DNA of 64,000 bases from Bacillota bacterium. Its GTDB lineage: Bacteria; Bacillota; Clostridia; Oscillospirales; Ruminococcaceae. Positions 26,110 through 34,287 of this stretch are shown here, piece after piece. The notes beneath the pieces were generated by a model. It was not told the origin of the DNA, ran no database searches, and saw only the letters and a list, made by a program, of their open reading frames with translations. Position numbers and translations under genes: made by a program. How positions within the stretch are numbered: position 1 is the stretch's first letter; the number at the start of each line of letters is the position of its first letter. The stretch is taken from contig JAEWAB010000007.1 in assembly GCA_023391875.1 (NCBI GenBank), forward strand, positions 1 through 64,000, in the 5' to 3' direction.

Positions 26110-26808
26110 ATGAGTGATGAGCTTCTTGTAAATGAAGAGAAAAACGGCGTTATTACCGTGGACGGCGTAGACTATGTTCGATACGCGATCAAAACCCACG
26201 TGATTACCGATAAAGACAACATCTGCGATGTGGCCGTAAAGTACGCGAAGCCCCATGTGCAGCCGGGCGATATCTTTTTTGTATCGGAAAAGGCGGTGGC
26301 CTGCACCCAGAAGCGCGCCATCCGCATGAAGGATATCCATCCGCGCCCGCTGGCTACCTTTTTAAGCAAATTTGTGCTCAAAACCCCCTACGGCATCGGC
26401 CTCGGCATCCCCGAGACCATGGAGATGGCGCTGCGGGAGTGCGGTACTATCAAGATTCTATTTGCGGCGTTCATTTCGGCCATCGGCAAGCTGTTCCATC
26501 AGCGCGGCTGGTTTTATGTGATTGCGGGTACGAAGGCAAGGTCTATCGACGGCCCCTGCAGCTACACGCTGCCCCCTTACAACGAGTATGTCGTGCTCGC
26601 CCCCGCGGAGCCGGACAAGGTGGCAAAAGACCTTTCGAAGGCGCTGGGCTGCCCCGCGACGGTGGTGGATATCAACGACCTCGAGGGCGCCATCCTCGGT
26701 ACCTCCTCCAAGGAGATGGATAGGGAGTGGCTCTGTAAGCTGCTTAAGGACAACCCCCTTGGCCAGACCAACGAGCAAACCCCGATGGGGCTTATCCGCA
26801 AGGCTTAA
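26110..26808 (+). CDS. CofE-like (F420 gamma-glutamyl ligase family) protein
   Basis: 232 residues with the fold pattern of F420-0:gamma-glutamyl ligase: RYAIKTHVITDKDNI at the N-terminus, GDIFFVSEKAVACTQKRAI, a GTKARSIDGPCSYTLPPYNEYVV block and VVDINDLEGAILGTSS. CofE adds glutamates to F420, but homologues are common in Clostridia not known to make F420. No other F420 gene is in the window, so the true substrate is unknown. The ribosome site is weak. It follows eno by 113 bases. Confidence 0.8.
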   Translation: MSDELLVNEEKNGVITVDGVDYVRYAIKTHVITDKDNICDVAVKYAKPHVQPGDIFFVSEKAVACTQKRAIRMKDIHPRPLATFLSKFVLKTPYGIGLGIPETMEMALRECGTIKILFAAFISAIGKLFHQRGWFYVIAGTKARSIDGPCSYTLPPYNEYVVLAPAEPDKVAKDLSKALGCPATVVDINDLEGAILGTSSKEMDREWLCKLLKDNPLGQTNEQTPMGLIRKA

Positions 26809-26820
26809 ATTCAATCGTGC

Positions 26821-26850
26821 AAGGCGCCGGAAAAACCGGCGCCTTTTCAT
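26821..26850 (+). terminator. Terminator of the CofE-like gene
   Basis: AAGGCGCCGG-AAAAA-CCGGCGCCTT followed by TTCATTTT. Confidence 0.92.
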
Positions 26851-27173
26851 TTTATCCCTTCATGGGTTCAGACAGATTGTCCGATGTGTCGGCGGCTAAG
26901 GACATACGAAGCGTGCGGATTTGTGCAAAAAAAACGTTGATGTTATCGCATCCGCACGGTCTGCACGCCATTTATTAATTATAATTTTAATTAATAGATA
27001 TATTAATTTAAAAATAAAAGATATAGTTATTAATTTAAATAGGATTTTAAAAAAGGCGTACAAGGCGTGCGGTATAAAATGATGGCCTCTTAAGTGGCGG
27101 TTCCCCGTATAAAAAGCGTCCCCCCCAAATATACTTGTTCATATATGAATTGCAACAAGGGGGACTTACAATC
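26851..27173. other. Intergenic region with an extreme AT-rich tract
   Basis: Bases about 26970-27050 are nearly pure A/T with repeated TTAATTTAAA-like motifs, unlike the surrounding DNA. No gene is seen. The tract could act as an UP-element or curved upstream region for the gene at 27174. Confidence 0.4.
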
Positions 27174-27800
27174 ATGAGCACAGGGTACAACGCAAGCACC
27201 ACCGCCATGAAAAACCCGGATATCCTCTCCTTTGGCCACCGGCTACCCGACAGCCTGAACGTGGTGTCGATTCTAAACGGCGGCGAATGGTTCACGCAGG
27301 TGAACTTCGGCGGCAGCCATCGCATTCGCGGGATCGTCGTACAGAGTGTGTACGACAGCGGCACGCTCTCACTCGGGATCAACGACCGGCTTGTCAACGC
27401 CGTTTACCGCTTCACCGAAGAGGGGGAGGACGGCATCAACCGCTTCAGCGAGTCCCTTACCCAGCACTGTGACATCGGCTTGTACATATGCCCCTTTAAG
27501 CCCCGGCGCACCCTGCTGCACCACGGCTTTTTGCACAAGACCCTGCCCGTTGTAAGCGAGGTGACGCGAATCGGCAGCGGCTATGAGGTAGACTTTGTGG
27601 GGCTTTGCGAGCACACCGAGATCAACTGCAGCGACAAATCGGTCTTATGCCAAACCGGTGTCAGCGAGTATTACCGGGCGGTGCTCGACCCGGTCAATAA
27701 CCTTTCCACCCTGTTTCGGCGCGAGAAGACGGGCGATCGCGTCCTCTCGGTGACCGATACCCTCTCCGGTATGCCGATTTATACCCCAAAGGGCCTTTAA
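27174..27800 (+). CDS. Conserved hypothetical protein
   Basis: 208 residues, soluble, mixed alpha/beta, without signal peptide. Notable stretches are VVSILNGGEWFTQVNFGGSH, SGTLSLGINDRLV and FLHKTLPVVSEVTRIG. I do not recognise the family. AAGGGGGA lies upstream of the ATG at 27174; the open frame continues 5' to 27135 without support. It stands alone between an AT-rich region and an alpha/beta hydrolase gene on the same strand. Confidence 0.7.
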   Translation: MSTGYNASTTAMKNPDILSFGHRLPDSLNVVSILNGGEWFTQVNFGGSHRIRGIVVQSVYDSGTLSLGINDRLVNAVYRFTEEGEDGINRFSESLTQHCDIGLYICPFKPRRTLLHHGFLHKTLPVVSEVTRIGSGYEVDFVGLCEHTEINCSDKSVLCQTGVSEYYRAVLDPVNNLSTLFRREKTGDRVLSVTDTLSGMPIYTPKGL

Positions 27801-27960
27801 AGCCGACAGGCGGTGCCTTTTGCCGCAGAAGGGCGCGGTTTTACGCCGTGCCTTTTTTGCGTCTGCCATAGCTTTACGCAAGGCGGGGTGAAAAGGCGGC
27901 TGTTTTATGCTATAATTTATTACAAGGTAAACGGAAAAGCTGCACGGATGAGGTGTGGAT

Positions 27961-28884
27961 ATGTGGGGGCTGTATATCCTTTGCGCGCTGGGCATCCTAT
28001 TGATTGTTGTTTACACAGCGGCGGCGGCAGTCATCGCCAAGACGGTGCTGTGCCCGCAAAAGCGGGATTATAACGCGGTTTGGCGCTCCGAGCGCGAATG
28101 CGGCAATATGCTGGAACCGGACTATTATACGCTTAAAAGCGAAGAGCTTACCCTGCAAAGCGAGCGGGGCTACCGCCTGTTTGCCCACTATTACCGCGCG
28201 CCCAACCCCAAGGGCGTGTATCTGCTTTTTAACCACGGGCACACCTACCCGTATATCAGCGCTATCAAATACCTACCGCTTTTTCTGCCGCGCGGGATTA
28301 ATGTTATCATCCCCGACCACGTGGGGCATGGGCTAAGCGACGACGGCTTTGTCACCTTCGGCTACTACGAGCATCGCGACTCGATGCGCTGGGTGGGCAG
28401 GCTTGAGGAGCTTGCGAGGGCGGACGGGGTGCAGCATCCCGTTTTCGGCGTGATGGGCGAGTCGATGGGCGCCGCAACCGCGCTGCTGATGGCAAGCCGC
28501 GACCGGCGTTTAAGCTTCTGTATCGCCGACTGCGCCTACACCTCGTGGAGCGAGATCATCCGTCATCAGGTGGTAAGCGGATACCCGCGTCTGCTCTTAT
28601 GCGCCGTGCCGCTCGCCGAGGTGTTTATCCGCCTGGTGTCGGGCGCGCTGGTAAAGGATGTTGACGCGCTGGAGTCCGCACGGAGCCTGACGATTCCTAC
28701 CCTCATCATCCACGGTGGCGCGGACAAAAAGGTGCCCACCGAGATGGGCAGGCACCTCGGGGCGGCAAGCCCGAACATCCGCTACATGGAGGTGCCGGGC
28801 GCCACGCACGCCAATTCTATTGCCACCGACTACGCGCTTTATAAACGCACGGTGGATGAGTTCCTCACGGGTATTGGACTTTAA
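27961..28884 (+). CDS. Membrane-anchored alpha/beta hydrolase
   Basis: About 307 residues. An N-terminal uncleaved membrane helix (MWGLYILCALGILLIVVYTA) is followed by an alpha/beta hydrolase domain with FNHGHTYPYIS (oxyanion region), nucleophile elbow GESMGAA, the late Asp in LIIHGGADKKVP and His in GATHANSI. It resembles the YqkD/BAAT-like serine hydrolases of Firmicutes; the substrate is unknown. I chose ATG 27961 with GAGGTG five bases upstream; GTG 27955 is also in frame. Confidence 0.85.
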   Translation: MWGLYILCALGILLIVVYTAAAAVIAKTVLCPQKRDYNAVWRSERECGNMLEPDYYTLKSEELTLQSERGYRLFAHYYRAPNPKGVYLLFNHGHTYPYISAIKYLPLFLPRGINVIIPDHVGHGLSDDGFVTFGYYEHRDSMRWVGRLEELARADGVQHPVFGVMGESMGAATALLMASRDRRLSFCIADCAYTSWSEIIRHQVVSGYPRLLLCAVPLAEVFIRLVSGALVKDVDALESARSLTIPTLIIHGGADKKVPTEMGRHLGAASPNIRYMEVPGATHANSIATDYALYKRTVDEFLTGIGL

Positions 28885-28937
28885 ACTTAATCTTACATAT
28901 GCTGTAAAAGATACTTGCTTAAATGGTGGTAGATCGT

Positions 28938-31151
28938 ATGAAACTCGTTTCGGCACTCATTACCGGATTCAACAGGCTCACCGTTGCGGCCGAGGGCGCG
29001 GCGGATGGTTCACAGGTACGCGTCGCGCGCTCGGGTAAGGACGCGGCTGTTTCCGGCGTCGTTCTGCACGCGGACGGCCGGGGGTTCGACATAGGCCTTG
29101 CCGAGGAGCTGAGCCTTGATGAAACGGTAACGGTGGTCCTCAGTGACGGCCAAGCCGTCACCGCAAAGGTGGACTATTCGATCTTTAACACGCCGGAGTT
29201 TGACGCGCACTATTTCTACGGCGGCCTGCTCGGCCCCGACTATGCGCGCGAAGAGACCGTATTTCGCCTGTGGTCGCCGCTGGCGAGTGCGGTGGTGCTG
29301 CACCTGTATGCGCGCCCGGGCTCGGAGCCTTTTAAAAGCGTGCCGCTCTTAAAAGGGGCGAAGGGCGTTTATCATACGACAGTGGAGGGAGACCTGCACG
29401 GCATCTGCTACGCCTACACCGTGACGGTGGGGGGACACACCGCGCTGTGTGTAGACCCCTACGCCAAAGCCACCACCGAAAACGCGAAGCTCGGCGTGGT
29501 ACTGAACCTTGACGCCACCAACCCCGCGGGGTGGAGCAGCGAAACGCACGTGCTGCCCCACAACCCCACCGACGCCATCCTTTACGAGGTGCATGTACGC
29601 GACTTTACCATTTCGCCCGATTCGGGGGTAGAGCACAGGGGCAAATTCCTGGGCTTTGCCGAGGCGGATACGGTAAGCCCGCAGGGGGAGCAAACGGGGC
29701 TTGCGCATCTTAAAGAGCTGGGCATCACCCATGTGCACCTGATGCCCGTCATGGATTACGCCACGGTGGATGAAGAAAACCTTGCCCAAGGCGGCTACAA
29801 CTGGGGGTACGACCCCTTCAGCTACTTTGTGCCGGACGGCTCGTACAGCACCAACCCCGCCGACGGCGGCGCGCGCATCGAGGAGTTTAAACGGCTTGTA
29901 CACGCCCTGCACCAAAACGGCATCGGCGTGGTGCTGGATGTGGTGTACAACCATACCTATTTCACCGAGACCTCGCCGCTCAACCTCGTTATGCCCGACT
30001 ATTTCTACCGCAAGTCGTGCGGATGCTTCACCAACGGCTCGGGCTGCGGCAACGAGCTTGCCAGCGAGCGCAGCATGGTGCGCAAGCTGATGATCGACTC
30101 GCTGCTCTACTGGGTGCGGGAATACGGCATAGACGGCTTCCGCTTTGATTTAATGGGTGTGCACGACATCCAAACCATGAACTACATCCGCCACAAGCTT
30201 GACGAGATAGACAGCCGTATTCTGGTGTACGGCGAGGGCTGGCAGGGAGGACCCTCGGTATTGCCGGGCAGCCTTGCCGCCACCAAGGACAACGCCGAAA
30301 AGCTAAGCGACCGCATCGCGCTCTTTAACGACGACTACCGCGACGCTTTAAAGGGCAGCGCCTTTGAGGCGAAAGAGAAGGGCTACCTCGGCGGGTGCTT
30401 AAATAGCCGTCTGTATGGCGGCCTTACCGAGCCGGTGAAGGCGGGGCTTGTAGGAGCAACCGCGCACCCGCATGTGATGTACCGGCCCGATGAACCCCCG
30501 TTTGCCAAACGCCCCACCCAAACGGTCACCTACGACTCCTGCCACGATAACTATACGCTTTATGATAAGCTATCACTCGCAAACCCCGATCTGGGCGAGC
30601 GGGATTTGATAAGGCTCAATAAGCTGGCCGCCGTGCTGGTGCTCACCGCGCAGGGCATCCCCTTTTTACACGCGGGGGAGGAGTTTCTGCGCCGCAAGCT
30701 GCGGGAGGACGGTACCCCCGAGCACAACAGCTACCGTTCCCCCGATAGCATAAACCAGATCGTATGGAGCCGTAAGCATCAGTACCGCGAGGTGTTTGAT
30801 TACTACAAGGGGCTTATCCGCTTTCGCCGCGCGCATAAGGCGCTGCGCATGACCACGGCGGAGGATACCGAGCGCTTTTTGAAGTTTTTGTATACCACCC
30901 CCGAAAACCGCATCTGCTTTCGCCTTGCCGCCGACGCCGCAGGCGATACCGTGCAGCGCATCGTGGTGATCATCAACCCCACCGCCGAGGCGTTTGACTG
31001 CCGTTTTACCACCGATACCGACCAGCCCGGCGAGCGGTATGAGGTCTATGCGGATGCCGAGCGCGCGGGGGATACCCCGCTGTACACCATAGAGGGCGAC
31101 AGCGTTCGGGTACCGCCCATCTGCGCGTTGATACTTGTAAAGGAGCAGTAA
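28938..31151 (+). CDS. pulA: Type I pullulanase (GH13 debranching enzyme)
   Basis: Hydrolyses alpha-1,6 branches of pullulan, glycogen or starch. About 737 residues with no signal peptide, so probably intracellular. An N-terminal beta domain (1-95) and CBM48 (about 100-190) precede the catalytic barrel. The barrel has the pullulanase signature YNWGYDP, region I VVLDVVYNHTY, region II GFRFDLMGVHD (nucleophile Asp), region III YGEGW (acid/base Glu) and region IV SCHDN. A C-terminal beta domain ends the protein. The start at 28938 fits a GGTGG site; ATG 28923 is an alternative. Confidence 0.96.
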   Translation: MKLVSALITGFNRLTVAAEGAADGSQVRVARSGKDAAVSGVVLHADGRGFDIGLAEELSLDETVTVVLSDGQAVTAKVDYSIFNTPEFDAHYFYGGLLGPDYAREETVFRLWSPLASAVVLHLYARPGSEPFKSVPLLKGAKGVYHTTVEGDLHGICYAYTVTVGGHTALCVDPYAKATTENAKLGVVLNLDATNPAGWSSETHVLPHNPTDAILYEVHVRDFTISPDSGVEHRGKFLGFAEADTVSPQGEQTGLAHLKELGITHVHLMPVMDYATVDEENLAQGGYNWGYDPFSYFVPDGSYSTNPADGGARIEEFKRLVHALHQNGIGVVLDVVYNHTYFTETSPLNLVMPDYFYRKSCGCFTNGSGCGNELASERSMVRKLMIDSLLYWVREYGIDGFRFDLMGVHDIQTMNYIRHKLDEIDSRILVYGEGWQGGPSVLPGSLAATKDNAEKLSDRIALFNDDYRDALKGSAFEAKEKGYLGGCLNSRLYGGLTEPVKAGLVGATAHPHVMYRPDEPPFAKRPTQTVTYDSCHDNYTLYDKLSLANPDLGERDLIRLNKLAAVLVLTAQGIPFLHAGEEFLRRKLREDGTPEHNSYRSPDSINQIVWSRKHQYREVFDYYKGLIRFRRAHKALRMTTAEDTERFLKFLYTTPENRICFRLAADAAGDTVQRIVVIINPTAEAFDCRFTTDTDQPGERYEVYADAERAGDTPLYTIEGDSVRVPPICALILVKEQ

Positions 31152-31162
31152 AAATTCATTAA

Positions 31163-31207
31163 ACAGAGCCGATTGCATATTCTGCCATTGCAATCGGCTC
31201 TGTTTTG
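31163..31207 (+). terminator. Terminator of pulA
   Basis: ACAGAGCCGATTGCA (31163-31177) pairs with TGCAATCGGCTCTGT (31189-31203), followed by TTTTGTGTT. Confidence 0.93.
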
Positions 31208-31502
31208 TGTTATAATTGTCGAAAAAGGTCGGCATATGTCGGCGCGCAAAAATATCATGCTACATTTAATGTCTAAAAAAGGCGGCTGGGTGGAATAAAT
31301 GTGGTATAGATATGGATGCATAGACCAGTAGGGATAACGTATCGCATAAACCGGTTCCGGCGCCGGAGAGATACGACGCATAGGAGAAGCCTTATAAAAA
31401 CATTCATCAGCTCGAATAAGTATAATGCCATAGGATCGGTTTATGGGAACAGGGCTCCAACATTGCTTATTTCATACTTTGCATTCTTCCATGCAAGTTT
31501 TC

Positions 31503-31551
31503 ACAAGCAGCGGCTTTTTAAAACCTGAGGTTTTAAAAAGCCGCTGCTTGT
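31503..31551. repeat. Perfect 23-bp inverted repeat with three-base loop
   Basis: 31503-31525 and 31529-31551 are perfect reverse complements around TGA. The inner part (CTTTTTAAAACC...GGTTTTAAAAAG) resembles a terminator stem, but the trailing sequence is not a clean T run. It lies in the 31208-31678 interval, which holds no gene that I can support. A second hairpin AAGCGCT/AGCGCTT lies at 31627-31667. Confidence 0.65.
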
Positions 31552-31678
31552 TTGTGAGCTTTTTCATCCGTTATTATATGGGCATCCCATCAACTCTGCA
31601 GCGCCGATGCATTTTCACTGCCCTCCAAGCGCTTTACGGTATAAGAGGCTTATGCCGCACAGCGCTTATGCGTCCTAA

Positions 31679-32131
31679 TCAGTCTACGACTGCCAGAGCG
31701 CTGAGTACTGCGTTTTGAATCGACGCGCCGGGAGTAATGTCGATGATCGAGTTGGTCGAAAGCTCTACAGAGTAGGTGTAGAAGCCGGGTTCCACGTCGG
31801 AATCGAAGAACTGGAACGAGAACGCCTCCGCCTCCAGAACCTCTACCAGGGTAGAGAAGGTGTAGGTGGAGCCTACGTTGATCGTACCGCTTTCGCTGGA
31901 AGAACGGCGGATCTCGAAGTTCAGGGTTACCGAGATACCCAGCGGCAGGTTGATGATACTCGAGAAGTGTAACAGGATGTTCGCAACGCCGATATTCCGG
32001 GTATCAATGCTGGTGGAAACCACATTGAGCGGGGAGGCAAACAGTGTGGTAATGATGGGCAGGGGGCCTACGCCGCCGCTGTTGGCGTTTAAAGCTACCT
32101 GACGGCGCGGTAGAAAGTTGTTATTGCACAT
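31679..32131 (-). CDS. DUF4489-like protein, probable spore-surface component
   Basis: The 150-residue beta-rich protein has the pattern that I associate with DUF4489: a short polar N-terminus, then SIDTRNIGVANILLHFSS, GISVTLNFEI, a central YTFSTL, EAFSFQFFDSD...YTYSVEL and a closing IQNAVLSALAVVD. Members occur in spore-forming Clostridia, often near exosporium-type genes. The assignment is from memory of the pattern. AAAGGTGA precedes the ATG. Collagen-like genes lie 5 kb downstream. Confidence 0.7.
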   Translation of the reverse strand: MCNNNFLPRRQVALNANSGGVGPLPIITTLFASPLNVVSTSIDTRNIGVANILLHFSSIINLPLGISVTLNFEIRRSSSESGTINVGSTYTFSTLVEVLEAEAFSFQFFDSDVEPGFYTYSVELSTNSIIDITPGASIQNAVLSALAVVD

Positions 32132-32269
32132 AGTCTCACCTTTTTTTACAGATTGAAGAACGTCCTTCGCTCTATATTATTCAGCTGTATGACGAAATGT
32201 GTGCGAATACAACAGATTATTACACTTTACTACAGCTATTTACAGAGCCTATTTGCTTACTCCCTTTCC

Positions 32270-32310
32270 TTGACAATAGATGGTTCATCCACTATAATTA
32301 AACATGTTTA
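32270..32310 (+). promoter_or_regulatory. Consensus sigma-A promoter with palindromic operator at the start site
   Basis: TTGACA (32270-32275), a 17-base spacer and TATAAT (32293-32298) are a perfect consensus. The palindrome TAAACATGTTTA (32299-32310) lies directly over the expected transcription start, as expected for a repressor site. Confidence 0.8.
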
Positions 32311-32330
32311 GTTATGGGTTGGAGGATGGG

Positions 32331-33497
32331 ATGATGCAAGACAATAGAGTTTACACAGCGCTGACAGAGTGCCCGGACGAAAATCCGAGCACCAATAACG
32401 AGAAGAGCGTACAGCCGTTTGATCTGGCGGGCTATATGAACAACGCCATCCGGCAGATGGTAAAGAGCGCGCTGCAAGCGTCGCTTCAAAACCCCAAGGA
32501 GTCGGCATTCCTTACTGCCTATCTTGCGCATAGTGCCGGTGCCGAGAAGAAAAGGGCGGCGTATGAAAAGAAGGGCAGGCATATCCCGCCGTTTTTGATT
32601 GCAAGTATTACGAAAAGCTGCAACCTCTTCTGCAAGGGCTGCTATGCGCGTGCCAATAACGCCTGTACAGAGGATACCGAACATAACCTGCTCACCGCCT
32701 TGCGCTGGAACAAGATCTTTACCGAGGCACAGCAGCTGGGGGTGGCGTTTATCCTGCTTGCGGGCGGCGAGCCGCTGATGAGACGGGACGTGCTCGACTG
32801 CGCCAAGGGGCATTCGGGCATTTTGTTTCCCGTTTTCACCAACGCCACCTTAATTGACGAGACATATCTTCTCCTGTTTGACCGCCACCGCAATCTGGTA
32901 CCGGTGCTCAGCATGGAGGGCAACCGGGCCGAGACCGATGAGCGGCGCGGAGCGGGTGTATACGATGCACTTACCCAAGCCATGCAGGCACTTCAGGGCA
33001 AAGGCGTTTTTTACGGTGTATCAATTACGATCACCGTTCAAAATATCCACACGGTTACCGACGACGCGTTTATTCGAAAACTGGCTCAAAGCGGCTGCAA
33101 GGTGGTTTTTTATGTGGAGTATGTTCCGGCAGACCCTTTAAGCGCTGCCCTTGCCCCCGGCGATGCCGAGCGTGCCCTGCTGGAAGAGCGGCAGCGTGCG
33201 TTGCGGGAACGATATAAGGAGCTATTGTTCTTATCCTTCCCGGGGGATGAAAAGTATACAGGCGGCTGCCTTGCGGCAGGCAGAGGATTCTTTCACATTA
33301 ACGCGGATGGAGGTGCCGAGCCGTGTCCTTTTTCGCCTTTCTCCGACGTAAACCTGGGGAGCGGTTCGCTGCTGCAGGCGCTAAACTCGCCGCTTTTTCA
33401 AAAGCTTAACGCTCAGGGGATGCTGCAGGGGGAGCACCGCGGCGGCTGCACCCTGTTTGAAAAGCGTAAGACGGTGCAAGACCTGCTAAAAACCTGA
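32331..33497 (+). CDS. Radical SAM protein with SPASM-like C-terminus
   Basis: About 388 residues. The radical SAM motif CNLFCKGC lies near residue 104, followed by LLAGGEPLMRRDV (GGE motif), and SITITVQN in the barrel. The C-terminal part has GGCLAAGRGFF...GGAEPCPFSP and a late GGC, resembling an auxiliary Fe-S cluster site of SPASM/twitch type. The substrate is unknown, and no small precursor peptide gene is evident beside it. GGAGG lies upstream of two adjacent ATGs (32331, 32334). It is preceded by a consensus promoter with a dyad. Confidence 0.88.
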   Translation: MMQDNRVYTALTECPDENPSTNNEKSVQPFDLAGYMNNAIRQMVKSALQASLQNPKESAFLTAYLAHSAGAEKKRAAYEKKGRHIPPFLIASITKSCNLFCKGCYARANNACTEDTEHNLLTALRWNKIFTEAQQLGVAFILLAGGEPLMRRDVLDCAKGHSGILFPVFTNATLIDETYLLLFDRHRNLVPVLSMEGNRAETDERRGAGVYDALTQAMQALQGKGVFYGVSITITVQNIHTVTDDAFIRKLAQSGCKVVFYVEYVPADPLSAALAPGDAERALLEERQRALRERYKELLFLSFPGDEKYTGGCLAAGRGFFHINADGGAEPCPFSPFSDVNLGSGSLLQALNSPLFQKLNAQGMLQGEHRGGCTLFEKRKTVQDLLKT

Positions 33498-33540
33498 CAT
33501 AATCGGACAGTATATATACTTTTTAATACAATGCGGTTGT

Positions 33541-33690
33541 GATATAATAAGCGCAGTGGAGGCTAATCAGTCAGAGAGATTGCTCTACGCGCTTATTATA
33601 CATTTTTATGCTCACCCGCCTCGCCCCTGCGGGGCAACCGGCGGGGATGGGCGACTATACCACAAACGCGGTTGCGTTTATGGTATAATG
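33541..33690. repeat. Dispersed hairpin repeat, family 2, copy A
   Basis: TATAATAAGCGC (33543-33554) and GCGCTTATTATA (33589-33600) flank a variable loop of about 34 bases. Then come hairpin CCCGCC...GGCGGG enclosing GCCCC/GGGGC (33614-33645), and a palindrome ACCACAAACGCGGTTGCGTTTATGGT (in parts; 33659-33684) ending in TATAAT (33684-33689). The same ordered set recurs at 57117-57351. It lies between the radical SAM gene and the YdbC-like gene. Confidence 0.8.
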
Positions 33691-33757
33691 TTCTTGAAAG
33701 CTTAGAATGAATCTGAGGCGAAACAATCTATTATCATTGAGAGGGAAGAGTATTAAC

Positions 33758-33982
33758 ATGGCAGAGATTAAATATGAGATTGTAAAAGAGCTTGGCGTAT
33801 TGGCGGAGAGCCGCAACGGCTGGACGAAGGAATTAAATCTGGTAAGCTGGAACGACCGCGAGCCGAAATACGACCTGCGCGAATGGTCGCCCGACCACGA
33901 GAAGATGGCGAAGGGCATCACGCTTTCACAGGAGGAAGCCGCAGAGCTGAAAAAGCTGTTAAACGCCATTCAAGAGCTGTAA
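33758..33982 (+). CDS. ydbC: YdbC-like PC4-domain protein
   Basis: The 74-residue protein has the YdbC/PC4-like pattern IKYEIVKELGVLAESRNGWTK and EPKYDLREWSPDHEKMAKGI, a small nucleic-acid-binding fold of the transcription-coactivator p15 type. The start MAEIKYE is chosen from family length and a GGGAAG site; the open frame extends to 33707. Its promoter may be the TATAAT at the end of the adjoining repeat element, about 70 bases upstream. Confidence 0.85.
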   Translation: MAEIKYEIVKELGVLAESRNGWTKELNLVSWNDREPKYDLREWSPDHEKMAKGITLSQEEAAELKKLLNAIQEL

Positions 33983-34011
33983 CCGTCTGCTCCTGAAAGG
34001 GGAGATACGCT

Positions 34012-34188
34012 GTGAATTACGGGGTCTTTAAGAACGGAAAGTATCTGGAGGAGAGAGACGAGCCGTCTCCCATTCGCCGGCATATGAAAAGGCAGGCCAA
34101 TAAGCCGAGACGGCGGCTGGGGTGCGCCATGCTGCTGCTCCCGGTACTGGCTATCTTCATCTATTTTCTAGTCAGCGGCAGGATGTAA
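34012..34188 (+). CDS. Small single-pass membrane protein
   Basis: A 58-residue frame starts at GTG (34012) seven bases after GGGGAG and ends at TAA. The product has a charged N-terminal half rich in Arg/Lys (HMKRQANKPRRRLG) and a C-terminal hydrophobic helix (AMLLLPVLAIFIYFLVSG). It lies 29 bases after the YdbC-like gene and before a terminator, so it is the second gene of a short operon. Function unknown. Confidence 0.7.
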   Translation: MNYGVFKNGKYLEERDEPSPIRRHMKRQANKPRRRLGCAMLLLPVLAIFIYFLVSGRM

Positions 34189-34212
34189 AAAGCTTTATAA
34201 ACAAATAAGCGC

Positions 34213-34256
34213 ACAAGCGGCGAACAGTATCGAACTGTCTGCCGCTTGTTTATTTT
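34213..34256 (+). terminator. Terminator
   Basis: ACAAGCGGC pairs with GCCGCTTGT, with a nested ACAGT/ACTGT hairpin, followed by TTATTTT. Confidence 0.88.
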
Positions 34257-34287
34257 GCAGGAGATGGAGCCAAGCATGATGATGGTA

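Noticed and set aside
26458..26899. Overlapping frames on both strands within the CofE-like gene
   Set aside because: Shadows of the well-supported CofE-like frame; Arg-rich composition and no ribosome sites.
31316..31718. Short plus-strand frames between pulA and the DUF4489-like gene
   Set aside because: No ribosome sites, atypical composition, and one crosses the perfect 23-bp hairpin.
33541..33690. The family 2 repeat as an insertion sequence or integron attC site
   Set aside because: No transposase or integrase, no gene cassettes, and the structure repeats as multiple small palindromes rather than a single attC fold.
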